From: Rhynchonema sp. JSB1_4
Lineage: Eukaryota > Nematoda > Chromadorea > Monhysterida > Xyalidae
NCBI GenBank assembly: GCA_030248065.1
Contig: JASAMV010001506.1
Coordinates: 62,001 to 126,000, forward strand
DNA: 64,000 bases
Direction of reading: 5' to 3'
The stretch's first letter is position 1. Every line of letters begins with the position of its first letter. Positions 13,501 through 26,800 of the stretch are shown here, one piece after another. The notes below the pieces were generated by a model. It saw nothing but the letters and a program-made list of their open reading frames with translations. It searched no databases and was not told where the DNA came from. The position numbers and the translations under genes are program-made.

Positions 13501-16500
13501 GTACACGTATGTACATACAATATTAATTTCGAAAACGTATAATATTTACATGCATACAAGCAAACAAGCAATATTTTTTGAGTAATTTACGGTCTCCAAT
13601 CTACCGTGAATTTCTGCAGCAGCAGTAGGAATTTTCTTTGACCCAGGAACAAATAGGGTGGACTGTAAGAATATGCATAAACATACATACCTGCATCCCC
13701 GATGCCTTGTTCTTGTGGCGGCCTGTCCACACTTTGAAGGACAATGACTCCAGGCGCCCCACTCCAGCCAGTGGGCGCACTCCCGCTCATTGCAACCCAC
13801 TGTCTCCACACTTTGACCGAAACACAGATTGTCCTGCGACGAAATGGATCGCGAACTTTTGCGTATTTTTGATGTATGTTTTCAATGTTTAGCGATAGGG
13901 CGATTGAGTCTTCTGTGGTTGGCCTGTTACAGTGTCTCATAGACAAACGGCACTGTGATGACGTCAAAAATACCGTTTGCAGCAAGCGCTCTGCACTTGG
14001 CTCCATTTTGGATCTCAACTCGTCAAATAGAATTGCCGCACTCCTTTCTGGCTCAACACAACTCAAAGTCAACTTTTCACCCAAAACTGTTGGGAAACAA
14101 ATCACGAGGCAATGTGAAACATCGCGCAAACGTACAGTTGAGCCACAAGTCCTGCTGCGCTGTTTCCTGCCTTCACCACAAGATGCACTGCACGCGCCCC
14201 ACTCCGTCCAGGGCAACCACTCTGGACACGGGGCCTGGTAACATTCCTTCACCTCGGTTGCCTGTGTTTTCAAGCTAGAATGAGTATGTGGCTTGGATAT
14301 TTGTGCTGTGCATATGACGTGGATGTATGGTGCATTCGCATCGATGACGACCTGTGCCGCCCCCGTCTGTGAAAACAACATGGAAGTTGACAAAATTCAT
14401 TGATCTTTACAATTTATTGCTTTCATACGTATATAATAGCTGATTTATGCTTTTCAAAAAACGTTGCACCATAGTCCAAGTAAAATGTCCCTTTACGGGC
14501 GGTACTAATATCTCAAAATTATCACCGACCGACCGACCTGTCCATAACAATTCCCGCCATAACTGCACTCCCTCGAGCGTGTCTGCGTGGCGTGTCCACA
14601 CGATGCACTACATTGTGACCAGGCTTGCCACTCGTTCCACTGTGCTGGTGCGGGCGTGGGTGCGGGTGGGGGTTGATAGGTTGCGGGTGGGGGTGCCGGG
14701 TTGTAGGGCTGCTGTGGGGATGGGTTGCCGTAGGGGTTGTTCTGTCGCGACTGGCGTATACCACATGGACGTGACTCGGCGCTCACGCCTGGGCAACTGC
14801 AATCAAGTGGTTGCATTGTAGAATTTTTATTAATCATAATCCGTGATCGGTCGACCCCGATTGTCAAACATGTTCACAGGCAAGACATTGGCATTCGCAT
14901 AGCCTGATAGCCCCAAACCCGTGACCTTGACAATTAACAGGATAAACAGCCCCCGATCACATACGACCAGTGGTGCACCAGGTCATCATCAGTGCAATAA
15001 ACCAACCCTGAATACGTTGAGCAACTCCTGGATCTCGTCTGTGTAGGTGCCAATCCAGGTGTGCCCTGTGCGCATGAAGTCCATTCGGTCCAAGTGCCCC
15101 ATTGAGCCTTCTTGGTCTGTTGCACAGCCAGGCTGCCGACGCCACACGGCTGACTGTTGCAGCGACGCACTTGATGTTGCACGCCCTTGAAAGATCGGGG
15201 TGGGATTGGTGGGTTTCAGAATGTTGAGGTCGTGCGTGAGCATAGTGCCAACAAATGGGCATACAAATATGATAAAAGAAACATGAAGTAGTGCGTAAGG
15301 GTATTGGTTGCACAATGACTTTATAAGAATTGGTCAAATTTTTTTCCTGAATCGCAAAGAGGGAAAGTGACGGGGCAGTGACGTTGCGTTGCGCGATCAC
15401 ACACAAAGAATGCAGTCAGCAAAATGTTTCACGCCCGCAGCAACGTGGGCGCTCTACCAGATTATTTTCGGCCGAAAATGTTCTGTGAAAATCACAAATA
15501 CATAGCACAGTAGTTAAGAGTGACTGAACGTGAAAATCAGGATTGATTTGATGAATTCTTTTATGGTCATTGTGCGACCAATAGTAATCAGAGTTCGAAG
15601 TTCAGATTGGAGTTCGTGACCGGCATCGGGATTTTTTCGAAATTTGTGGAAACGAAAACTGTACTTAAACCTTAACGGTATAATGTACATATGTACCTCC
15701 ATCGGGTCATCACAATTGCCGCAATATCTCTGTCGTTTCTGCTCCCCACCTCCACAACTGCTCGTGCATTCCCCCCATTCGGACCAGAACTGCCACGTCA
15801 CCGAATCGCGTTTGTGTGCGTTGCGCGCTGGTGGGCCTGTGTGAAGTGTGAAACATCAGGTGCACATTCTCAAAATTAAATCTCAGCGCGGCCGGTATAT
15901 CAGTTTGGCGATCGGACCGATCCATTTTGACTCTGTCTTCGTGGGATTTTCGTGGAATCTTCTTTCTACATTTTACAATATTGCGAGATTTATACGAATG
16001 CCAGTGGTTTGGGTTGGACCAGAGTAAAAATTGTTTCCAGACAACAATGAACTTTCACATACATACGTGTGTGAAATATGGTATGCGGCAGCATGAGTTG
16101 TCTATCAGAAAATACTGTCAGTGTGAAACAGACCAAATCGTGCGCGAGCAAGCTGTTTATTGACGTTTCATCATGGCCTTCCGATAACCAAGCTTAATAA
16201 CATCAATTACCGTGTTTTCATGTGGAACTCAAAACACCCAACTAAAATATGAGGAACCCCCAACCGGACCAACCCAAACCCGGCGGCACTTCAAACGTTT
16301 CCTGCTCTTCTGATCTCGGTTTCCCGATCGCATCATCAGCAGCTTGTTTCTTCACAAAATCCTCCTTGACCAGCGTATTTTTCCCTGCAGAGTCCTTCGG
16401 GCAGACGGTGAGCACCTCAAATACGGTGGTCAAATGTCCGTCTGGTTCCTCATTTTGCACCAGGTTCATCTTCAGTTCTGCCGTTAGTGTGCTGTTGCCG

Positions 16501-17296
16501 TAAAGGGTGCAGGTGCGGCGGGATACTTCGAGATGTCTGCAAAGATCGTGTGTTTTCAAAGAAATTGGTCGGTGTCGAACCAGGTGATCGGATCGATACT
16601 TCGCTCTTTTGGAGAAACATATTTCTTGATTGACTCGTGCTTAATTCGGGCTGATAATAATGTCGTGAACTCAAGACGTCTAAGTTCTGTCGTCAACTCA
16701 AGCAGCCCCAAAGAGCGAGAGAAAAATACATATTGAGCTGACGACAAGATTTGACGATCTGATTTGACCACACTACTATAAGCCTCAATTCGACCAATGC
16801 AAAGATCTCGCTGGATAAAATTAGTTCAATGGCATAGTTCGAAGTGGCCTGACCAAAGCATAGGGTGCACATAATGTCTATTGTCCTATTCCGCTCTGAC
16901 CACGAATCGATTCAATTGATTGTACACGTAACACAACATCGATTGACTGGATGATGTTTCGCACATATTCACATATAATCGTAACGCCTTCAGGAAAGTA
17001 GTGCGCCCCATCGCTGTAGAGTTGGCGACACTACACAATGCGCGATATTCTAAATGGACCGGATACCTGATTTTGCAAACCCAGGCACCCACCCGCGTAC
17101 CTATCAAACACGGCTGCAGCGCATCTGTCCCGCATCCTGAGACAGCTAACGATACAGTCACGTCTCAGCCGAGTGGGTAATTGTCGAATCGGCCTTTCAC
17201 CCTCGAGTTTGAAGCCCTCAAATTCACGTATGCACGCCGGGGGAACTTCACCGATGGATTGGGCTGCTGAGCTGCTGCCACCACGGCCGTCAATGG
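7590..17296 (-). CDS. Gene B: secreted PAN / multi-thrombospondin type 1 repeat protein
   Basis: Exons in transcript order from the first TSP1 exon: 15836-15697, 15185-15007, 14796-14538, 14261-14136, 13833-13691, 13410-13223, 12605-12400, 12263-12164, 11788-11666, 11228-11040, 10455-10310, 10167-10113, 9844-9640, 9168-9050, 8797-8645, 8333-8215, 7781-7590. Every junction is in phase and the total is 880 codons including the stop. There are eleven TSP1 repeats with the W-x2-W-x2-C-x3-C-G pattern, for example [14 protein letters not shown] and [17 protein letters not shown]. Conserved Trp and Cys suggest C-mannosylation sites and disulfides in an extracellular matrix or cell-surface protein. 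Linkers are Gly/Pro/Arg-rich; one (12605-12400) has clustered RRxR sites. The C-terminus is basic ([10 protein letters not shown]). A further exon (16536-16274) joins in phase, linking upstream PAN exons. The 5' end is unresolved. Confidence 0.8.
16274..17296 (-). CDS. N-terminal exons of gene B: PAN/Apple-like module
   Basis: Exon 17296-17067 reads through [20 protein letters not shown] and then [20 protein letters not shown], the spacing of a PAN/Apple domain (Cys, Cys, Cys with an F/Y core). The next exon, from 17030 downwards, begins [15 protein letters not shown]; the intron between them (17066-17031) is only 36 bp. Exon 16536-16274 reads [17 protein letters not shown] and [11 protein letters not shown] and ends at donor GTTGGT in phase 1, matching the first TSP1 exon at 15836. 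If that donor is not used the frame stops near 16242 and this would be a separate gene. Exons between 16540 and 16930 and upstream of 17296 were not resolved. PAN modules bind proteins or carbohydrate. Confidence 0.55.
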
Positions 17297-17299
17297 CTA

Positions 17300-20200
17300 G
17301 TAGTTGACTGTGACCTGGGTGGGAAGTGAAACATTAGATTTTGAGCCGTTTGTACGAAGATGATGCCGCATTCGTAATGAGCTAGGTATGCTTTGCAGGC
17401 TGTCTTTTGATTATGCCCGTTTCGACCTGTTTCCAAAGACAGTTTATCGTCAGTGCGAATATGTATGCGATGGCCAGGCGACCTCGTAGGATTAGTAGTA
17501 GTTGTAGTACTTTTATTTCGTTTCAGACACGAAAAGTGTAAACACACCATTACACGGACCCGTCAACAATGTGCATGGTAACAGCCACGTGCCGTAAGCC
17601 ATGCTGCTATCGGGATTGATATGTCAGATACTATGGCATAGATAACAACCAAATTTCATGAAATAAATATCTTAAACGTAAAAAGTCGTCAATAAAAATT
17701 TTTAAAGTCAAGGTACTGTCACATCCGCTAACCGGTATCCAAGGTCGAAACAAGCACCGCACCAATGATACAGAATATCATTATTATATCCAAGTTTTAT
17801 AAATAATAACGCGTTCAATGGTGTCGGTTTCGCGAGGGATACACATATCACGTCAAATTAACCGGTAATAAATCAAAGTGTTCGCCATAAACCGCACGCA
17901 TTAACGAATCAGTTTTTCATAAAGATCTTGTTGCGTTGCGTGGTGTCTTTATCCTCGCGTAATTTTCGGCGGTAACGCTTCTTTGAATTGAAAGTATGTA
18001 TCTCTGATTATTATGTGCTATTGCAGTGTATTTATTTTTGAATAAAGCAGTGAAAACACGCACGCGCGTCGAGCATTAATAAAGTGTTTAGAAATTCTTT
18101 TGTTTTGCTGAGCAACGCAATGGAAGTCGTAGCTGCAGAAACATAACGTTCTCAAGTATGTCGAACAACACAATGTTTGACAATTCAGCGCATGATTCAA
18201 TTTTCTCTTCTGCAATTTGCGAAAGACACAGGTTTTTTGTCAATTTTCACGGTGGAAAGTGTACGGTTTGCTAACTACCACCCCATGATGAATTCATGAC
18301 TTTGACCTTAGCGAACAAAGAAAGTAAGCTGCAGTAACATACGTTTCAAATATAAATTGCATAAATTATTGTGACCATAGTATGTATGTACAATAAAATC
18401 ACAAACTGACGTAGAAAAAAATTAGGAAGCCATACTTCCGCGAATGCATGTAAGTACATAGCTTGGCAACTTTTTCTATCAATGTCTTTTATCAGAGGAA
18501 AACATGCACACGTTTGGAAACAGCGCGCACGTGTGCAAAATTGTCAAAACTTTTTTCTCTGTCGGACAAAACTTGAACACTTTTCGCTGAAGTGACGTTA
18601 TGTGGGTATATGTTGTGGGCGCTTTTCTAACTGGAAATCCATCGCACGTTTCTTCATGCAATTAAACGCACACGAGAACATGAATTATGGGCGAAAACAC
18701 GTTATTTTGGCACAAAAAAGACATTTTCGGAACAAACCGATTTATCGCATACATAGGTACATAATTGATAACAGACCAAAATGTATCAAATCAAGTGAAA
18801 GAGAAAGTTGTTACATATGTATCCCCAGCCATGACTTTACCAAAAAAATATCGAGAACGTTATACTTTACATGTCCATGCGGATAATATTTTTTGCCGAA
18901 GCGATTACATAAATAACAGTGTCAGAATATCTAGTTTTTCATTTGTATTTATTTATACGTTGAAAAACTCACAAGGTGGGGCTGGTTTGTGAACTGCTAT
19001 AATCATACTTCACAACGAAACAACTTGATTTGATTTGAAAGTTCTTGGCCTGAGCCTGAAGTTCTCAGCACGACACCGGTTCATGAGTACCCCTGTTCAA
19101 ATTGTTGGATTTATTTTTTAAAGCGTGACTTTATTCCCAAAAAATGGGAATCGCACACCACAAAATGCGCATGCAACAATGCTCATTCCATGCGTGCCGT
19201 GTGATTTACAACTTTGGCGACAAAACCTCTAGTCTTTCTGATACACTTTACATTATTATACATGCCTTTAAATCTAACTATAACTTCAAACTTGACATTT
19301 TAGCCGCACTTGATTCTAACTTATCCCATTGGGGATAATAATAAAGTTCTTGATGCCTCACTGAGCCGCGTGTGTGAAATGTGTGTACTAAGCACGTGTC
19401 GCGAAATGCATCCAAAAGGATGCCCCTTTTGGGCGACTTTGTGGCATGTGTACTCTTTGTTCGGACTTATAGTTCGGTCTTTCCCACCCGCACATTCTGT
19501 TTGGCACAACCTCAGCTCGTGGCCAGGTTCTTGTCTGGAAATTGAAACATCACCCACTCAGTTTTAATTAAAGCCAGAATCTATATTCGAGTAGGAGTTG
19601 ATTTTATCTTTCGACGACAGTACCAAGACCAAACAAGTACTTGCTATGCAATTGAAACCCCAAGCTGAAGTTCGCCGACTGCCATTTTGCGGTTTTTTTA
19701 TTTGTGGAATATTTTGAGCCGTTGAAAAACTTTGCAGTGTTGAAAATTGCATCCTGCTGCTGGGTCCTCAGTGAGTGAGTGAAGTTCCACTTGGTTGAAA
19801 GTATGTTTTTTCTCTTTCTTTGAATTATTTCAAAAATGCACACCCGCACACACACGTCTCAATTTGTCAAAGTGATCGCACCGCTTTTTGAACGTATACG
19901 TATAAAAACGAAACCCCTTTCCAAGCAATTTCACTCCTTTGTTGTAGGTGAAATGTAGAGACACATTGATGATAGTGCATGCGAGTTCTTGGTCCATCTG
20001 TCATTGGTCTTCTTTTTTATTTTGTTTTCATTTGAACTGAACGTTTCAAGTGTAACGGCCTGCTTACTCGACCGTGGTGACAAATGACACCAGTATGTGA
20101 TTTCTTTCTGGTTCTATTATTTTTTTAGGAAAACCCATGCCGGTAAAAAACCGATTTTTGAGACCACCACACGATGGCAACTGTAACCAGAAAAATGACA

Positions 20201-20870
20201 ACGCAAAAAAGTAAAAAGCCACTTCAGTTTGTGCATTGAGGAGGTGTCTATTGACAAAGCAAATAATGAAATGTGAAACAGTTGCAAACTTTTTGTGTTC
20301 CGTGAAAAACACTTCAGATTAACGTTTTCAAATGCAGGGACGTACCCTAAACATATTTACACGTTTGGGAAATTGAAGTGATTAACAGGAGCGATGTAGT
20401 CGGTAACGAAAAAACCTCGTTGTTACGTTCAAAAAAATCGAAAGCTTACATACTTACACATTCAAACAAGCGCCATAAAGCACTGTAGTGTATATAAAAG
20501 CACTTCAGCAATGTACATATGTTTTACACGTGTAATCCACGGCGATAAAAATGAAAAGCTGTGAAATCGGTACTTGATAAATCTGAGATCTGAAAGCAAA
20601 AGCATTCAAGACATTGTGCCGACACTTGAACCTTGTTTGCTGTGCGGGTCTTCAAGACTACACAATGACGCGAAACAAAGCCTCCTTTATCACTGTGAGA
20701 AACGCCCATTAAAGTGTACCCAGTATGATGGATGACACCTTTGTCAGCTTTTGACTTTAGTCTTCAAGTGTGATAATCAATGTGATAAAACGACATCCAA
20801 TCAGTAAAGTCGTTTTGATCTCATCGATATCCGTAAATTTCACGATTCATTAAGGTAAAAAGAAACAGAC
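17300..20870. other. Divergent intergenic spacer, no coding exons seen
   Basis: AT-rich sequence between gene B (minus) and gene C1 (plus), and therefore probably carrying both promoters. Open frames are all short and without domain signal, although 17300-17550 minus could hold a further 5' exon of gene B. Stop codons are frequent in all frames from 17.6 to 20.8 kb. I see no RNA gene or long repeat. Confidence 0.5.
20491..20500 (+). promoter_or_regulatory. Candidate TATA box upstream of gene C1
   Basis: TATATAAAAG matches the TATA consensus and lies 373 bp upstream of the C1 start codon. C2 and C3 do not share this upstream DNA: homology to C1 begins only at about 20866, immediately before the ATG. 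Promoter function is inferred. Confidence 0.3.
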
Positions 20871-20872
20871 AA

Positions 20873-23800
20873 ATGTGCTTTCTGAATTGCCTCCGCCTGT
20901 TGATGCTCATAACTTGGTCAATGGCCGCCGAAAGGACCAAACGCCAGGAGTCGAGCTACCGTGAGTAGTCATAATCTGCAAGTTTGAAATTCTGCATCAA
21001 GAACTTTGAAGTTATTAATGGAAAGGATTCACTTTTTGCGGCAATCAACAATCAACTGGAAAGTGATATCACTCCAGTGGTGATAAGAGACCTGTAACTT
21101 GGCCGAAAGGTTTATTATTCCGTCTTCTGACCGCAAATTGTGGAGACCGATCACATCAAAAATGTTACATGCGAAAATCGCAGCGTATACAACAATGTAC
21201 AATCTCTTTACACTATTGTTACCATACCCATTAGCAGCAAAACATAAATAAAAATAACTAAACAAACACCTTTACAATTGGCAGTGTACCTTTACGCGAT
21301 CCCGACCAGCCCCTGTCCATATGGCCAGCCCCTTAGTCGATGCGACTATTACTTGGAGAGTCCGTGTCCAGCGAATCATTGGTGTCAAACGGGCAGCAAC
21401 AGTGCTGAGATGAACTGTTGTCCGATTTTGAGTTGGTTGTGCTTGGTGTATTTTTCTCATTTTATTTTTTTAGCAGCTCACTGGCCACAGGTCGTCCGGC
21501 TCCGTAAGGAACCTCATATTCGTTGGTAATAACTAAGTACTGGCATCAAAGCCAACCTTATCGGCCACTACGCACGAATAAAAAACCCACTTGCATAGCA
21601 CCATTCAATCCAACATTATTCTGAAGCTTCTCGAAAGTCTCTTGAATATCTCAACTGAGTTATCATGCCATCGGTGCGTCCTTAGGTGTGCTCTATGGAC
21701 TGGAACATTATCAGCAGTCCACCACATTCGCTTGCAGATTCCGGCTTTCCCTGTTCGGGACCCCGCGACCCCGGCGAGGGCCAGTTCCGTCTGACACGAT
21801 GGTATTTCGATCGTATGACGGGCAATTGTGAGGCGTTTTTCTACCGCGGATACAAGGGGAACGCGAACAATTATCCGAGACAGAAACATTGTCAGGTGGC
21901 CTGCATGGGTCATGTGTTCAAGAATCAGTTTGGTGAGTTTCGGCTCATGTTGCCTTTGGTGCAAAGATCGGGCACTCACGACACCCTTAGGACATCCGCG
22001 CACGCAAGACCTGATTTAAACCACTCTGCCGATAAAAACGTACGTAAAAACTTTGATTGACATGTTTGATTCACAGAATCTTCAGCACGGGTATTGTAAC
22101 CGTTTGGCTTTCGCCGTGCTGTGGCACAATCAGAGCAATGAAACTTCAAACAATTTCAGAACGTCTCTATTTCGGATCAGCTTTCTTGGACACGGCCTAC
22201 CCATATGGAGTCCTACCAGGCCCAGGAGTCGTTCTGCCCAACCCTGTCACCCAGTTCCCGATTCCGGTGACCCGAACCCAGAGTCCGACTGCATATCCCC
22301 CGTTTGATCCCAGTCAATATACGATTATACCAGGTTGGAATATGATTTTCGTGGTTTATCGTGTTCTAGTTATTAGTACGTGACAGCTGCGGCACATCCG
22401 ATGTGTACGTGCGTGCGTGCGTGCAGCCACGAACTCATAGGACAACTTATTTTGAAGTTGACTTGAACGGATCCAAATAATGTTCCGGTTCCACGTATTT
22501 CGGAAATGAAAGAAACAGAAACGCATGTATTTTTTAAAAACACCCTCTCCACCTCGGTGTATAAATTCCCTTTTGACTCCCAAAACATTTGTATGCTGAA
22601 TGACGTTGCTGTTTGCGTAAGCACGCAACAAATTGAGGTCAGCCAGCTGGAACTTGTCATCATGTCTCTCGGCCCAATCTCTTTCTTTTGTTTGCGAAAA
22701 CCCGTGTAGCCGGCGCATTTTTGAATCTGGCCAAGCAAGCTTTAAAAAGAGTCATCTCATGACGTGGCTGGACTATACGCCCCTGATGGGTAACAAACGC
22801 TACTGCGGTTGGCATCGTGTAAAGGCAAGATTTGACGTGTCGAGAGTTTCCACTGTAGTGAGGAGACCACATTTTCGGCGACAAAAATTAGGAATAAGGA
22901 CACTTTTTCCAAAATGTTTATGCTTCTTCGAACGAAGATTCAGTATTCCATTGAAGCGGACACCTCTTGCAACGCCTCGATAAGATCACCTAAAAGATGA
23001 CATCCTGTACCAAACTAACCACTCCCCACCCACAGTGCCCTACTATCCGTACCGACCGGGGGAGATTCCGATCATCAACCCTCCAATCGTGATCCCGTTC
23101 CCGACAAGCAGCACGCCATCCGGGCTGAGGCCAGGACCTGGACCTACAGTGCTGCCGCAACCGGCCACCAGTGAGCAAGTTGTGGTCTATTTTTTGTGTA
23201 ACAAAGGATACACGCAGTTCGTACAAAGTCTTCTCCTCGTCTTGCATGCTCATAAGTGTGACACTCATATTCAGCGTTCGTACGCAACACCTGACAAAAT
23301 CAGACATCTTTTTTGCAGCCTTCCTCCCCCCTATCCGTACCACCCAAAATCCCCCGTTGACTACGCCCCGACCATTCACCCCGTTTGGTGGTCCATTCAC
23401 CGTTTTCCCACCACTGACCACGCAAAGGCCCACACCATCTCGACCCTTCACATTGTTCCCGACAGCTAATCCTAGTCCGGTGACTTTTCGACCGATTGTC
23501 ACAGTTGGACCTCTGTTCGTTGGCGGGAACACAGGTGAGGTTTTACCAGAGTTTTTTTATGTTTTATTGGAGATGGAATTTTTTTACCTTTCCTGCGTTC
23601 CAGATTCACCTGTTACCGTTCTACCACCAATTACGAACAATCCTCAAGGCATCATATTTGTGCCAGGATCAGGAGGCGATAATAATGGTATGTGTACTGT
23701 AGTAATATTATTTTTCCAGTGAAACATCGGCCGGTACTCTTTGCCATGCGTGTGACATGCAACCAGTGCGCATGCAAACTGACTGGTTGATGTTTCACAG

Positions 23801-26800
23801 AGGAAAGTTTTGTAGCCAAGAGCCATCGACTAATTGATTACTGAGATTGCACGAAGGTCTAACGTTGCTGAATCTTTCACTCCCTCACCCAATTTGAGGT
23901 ACCCAACAATTTGTCTACCTGCCGAACCCCTGCTGCTACTCGGTGCCGGCCACCGACGTCTCCGGCGCACGCCTCAGCTGCACCAACAGCTCGCACTGTC
24001 CACAAGGCCACTTTTGTCATGTCGGCGCGTCGTTGGAGTACAATGCGTGCTGCGCGCAGAGCGGTCGGTTGCGATGATGTTTCACTGCACTTTTTGCTGT
24101 TTTTTGTTCTGGCTTTTGGTATACCTTGCCGTTATCATGCAATTTGGGTGGGTAGCATCTTACCTATTCCAAGAATACCTATTCTAAGGAATGCCGTACC
24201 TATTCGTTAAGTGGACAAAGTAAGTATGTATGCAGACTTTGAGGAAACATCAGTCAGACAACCGAACCTAATGGTGTCGCCTGTCGGTGCTTTACACTCA
24301 CCACCACGGCCCATTGTGTTATGAACTTGATGTGTATCCCACTTTGGGTACTGAACGAAAATCCGAAGATAATCAGATCGAGTCACTGTACTGTAAAGAT
24401 GGTCGACGATTCCATACCAACTCCAACATTACAGCCCCGACTTGTTCCCACACCCCAGCGGTCGGGGCTGGACCCTTCCGCCTGAGTCGGTGGTACTTCA
24501 ATAACGAGACGCAAACATGTGTACCGTTCACCTATCATGGAATGCAGGGCAATGCAAACAACTTTCTGACGAAAGAGATTTGTGATGCGACTTGTCAAAG
24601 TGAGTTGGTTTTTTTTTGGCGGGGAATTGGGATCTTTTGGCAAGCTTTACGTAAGATTCACACGACAATAAGCGCCTTTGTGTGATTACGCTGCGTAATG
24701 TACTGCTTGTTATCATGCCCATTCAACGAGAGACAGTCAGGTATGATCATTTTAAAATCAGCTTTGAAAATGCAATGCCACGATACACATGCTGTACAAT
24801 CAAAAAGAAGACGAAAAATCTGCACCTTCAAAAGAACTTCCCAGCTTTCCAACGTCGTAACGTTTGCAAAACGCCCGTGGTGGGCATCAGCTGTGACCCC
24901 AACACCCCGTGTCAGCAAGGATTCTGGTGCCACTACGGGGCGACACAGCAGGATAATATTTGCTGTCCAAATATTGGTTCGTGGATGCTTAATTGATGTT
25001 TAGAATTGAAGCTATGCCAAAGATTGAAAGATCGCTTTCAGATCAGCCCCAGTGCACGCAACCACTGGATGTTGGGCAGGGTGATGCTTCACTGACACGA
25101 TATTATATGGACGCTAATTCGGGGCCATGTGGCACGTGCAGGTGAAACTTTAAACTGATTGGATCATGAATTTGTTTTGTTTGGATATTTTATCAATGTT
25201 TCTCTTTGCAGAGCCTTCCAATACCGCGGACTGTATGGAAATCAGAACAATTTCCTGACCAGAAACGACTGTGAACGTCAGTGTTCAGGTATCGGTTTGT
25301 GACTGCACTACAGTTTATAGCTATTGTGAAACATCACACAGTTGGGCACAGTATGTATAGTGGAATTCCCCATCTCGTTTCCATATGGCCAGCTGGCTGA
25401 TGTTTCACATCAATGGAATGAAAGAGTATTTGAGTGCGCGCAAGATCTGGCTTGCAGAACCGAAGTGCCGATACACAGTGAACTGAGCAGAAAGTTCAAA
25501 AATGACCAGCTTAACTTTCAGCCTGCTACTCGGTCTGTCCCACTGGTAATCCAATGTTGCTGCTGGCTGATGATGGCCGACCTCTGATCTGCGGTCCAGC
25601 GCGACCCTGTCCCAGCACGCACTTTTGTAGGACGGGATCCGATATTGAATCGGCTGTCTGTTGTCCAAGAGGTGGATGGAGATTATTTTTTGTGAAAATG
25701 GACAGTCTATTTTCTGCAAATGGATCATGAGCTAAGCCCTGGTCTTTCGTAAATGTTCCCAGTAAAGTTAAATGAACACTTGGGGAACCTGGGCCATGAC
25801 AGGAATCCAGCCATACCTTTCAGTATATGGGCATGTTAACAACAACTGTGTAGTTCCATTTTGAGGAATTTCTTGTCTGTGTTGCTCATGTGTACATCTC
25901 TGCCCATCAGATGGTATGATCTGTGCAACATACTTTCACCTGTTTGTCATTCAACTTTGTGAATTGGAAAAGACTTTCCAGCATAAAAATGATTCTTCTA
26001 GCCGCCACCAATAGCCAATCAGCGCGCGTGCTCAACAACGAGCCACAGCAACGCTACTACCGTATACCGGAGTCTGCGCAGTTGGCCTACAAATCCGCGC
26101 AGTCACTTGGTTCGGCCCCTGATGATGATATGCGGACATCAGGCGTTACACCTGTGATGATTGTGTTGATCGGTTAGTTGGTTTGTGACACACTAATGGT
26201 GCTGACAATGGGCATGATAACAGGGGGGCTACAATGTCGCGAAGCCGGCTCAACCCTTCTGATCTCCGATTATTGTCGAAGCGCCCATGAGCCAGAAATT
26301 GTTGTCCGAATGCGCTTGGCCGGTATAGAACTTGGTGATTGGCTCTGGCTTGATCGCGTGTGACGTCGTTGCCGAATTGCTGAAAATCCACCAATTTCGA
26401 CCAGCGTAAAAATTTGTTGATTTCAAATAAATGACCTTGTACTTGAGTCAACCACAAATCTGTGTCTAATCGAAGGTCACAGTCATGACGACGAAGACTA
26501 GATCGGGATCGGCTCGATCACCAAGCTCGATACCTTGGATCAAAATAAATGCAACTCACGAGCTTTTTGAACAATTGCAACGTTTCAGCGTGTGCCCTTC
26601 TACTCCTGGCAACCTCGTCAGTGTTTCTGCTGGTCCGTCACCGAAGAAGGTGTGTTTCGGTACGTTTGTGTGACGAGCGACATCGACCGGTGCTGAAGAT
26701 ACCGCTGGATTGTTGGCCGGTCAAGCAGATGATATGCAGATATAGACAGGGATTTGGGCAGAGATTCGATTGTGAGTTGATGTTTCAATCATTGGCGGTC

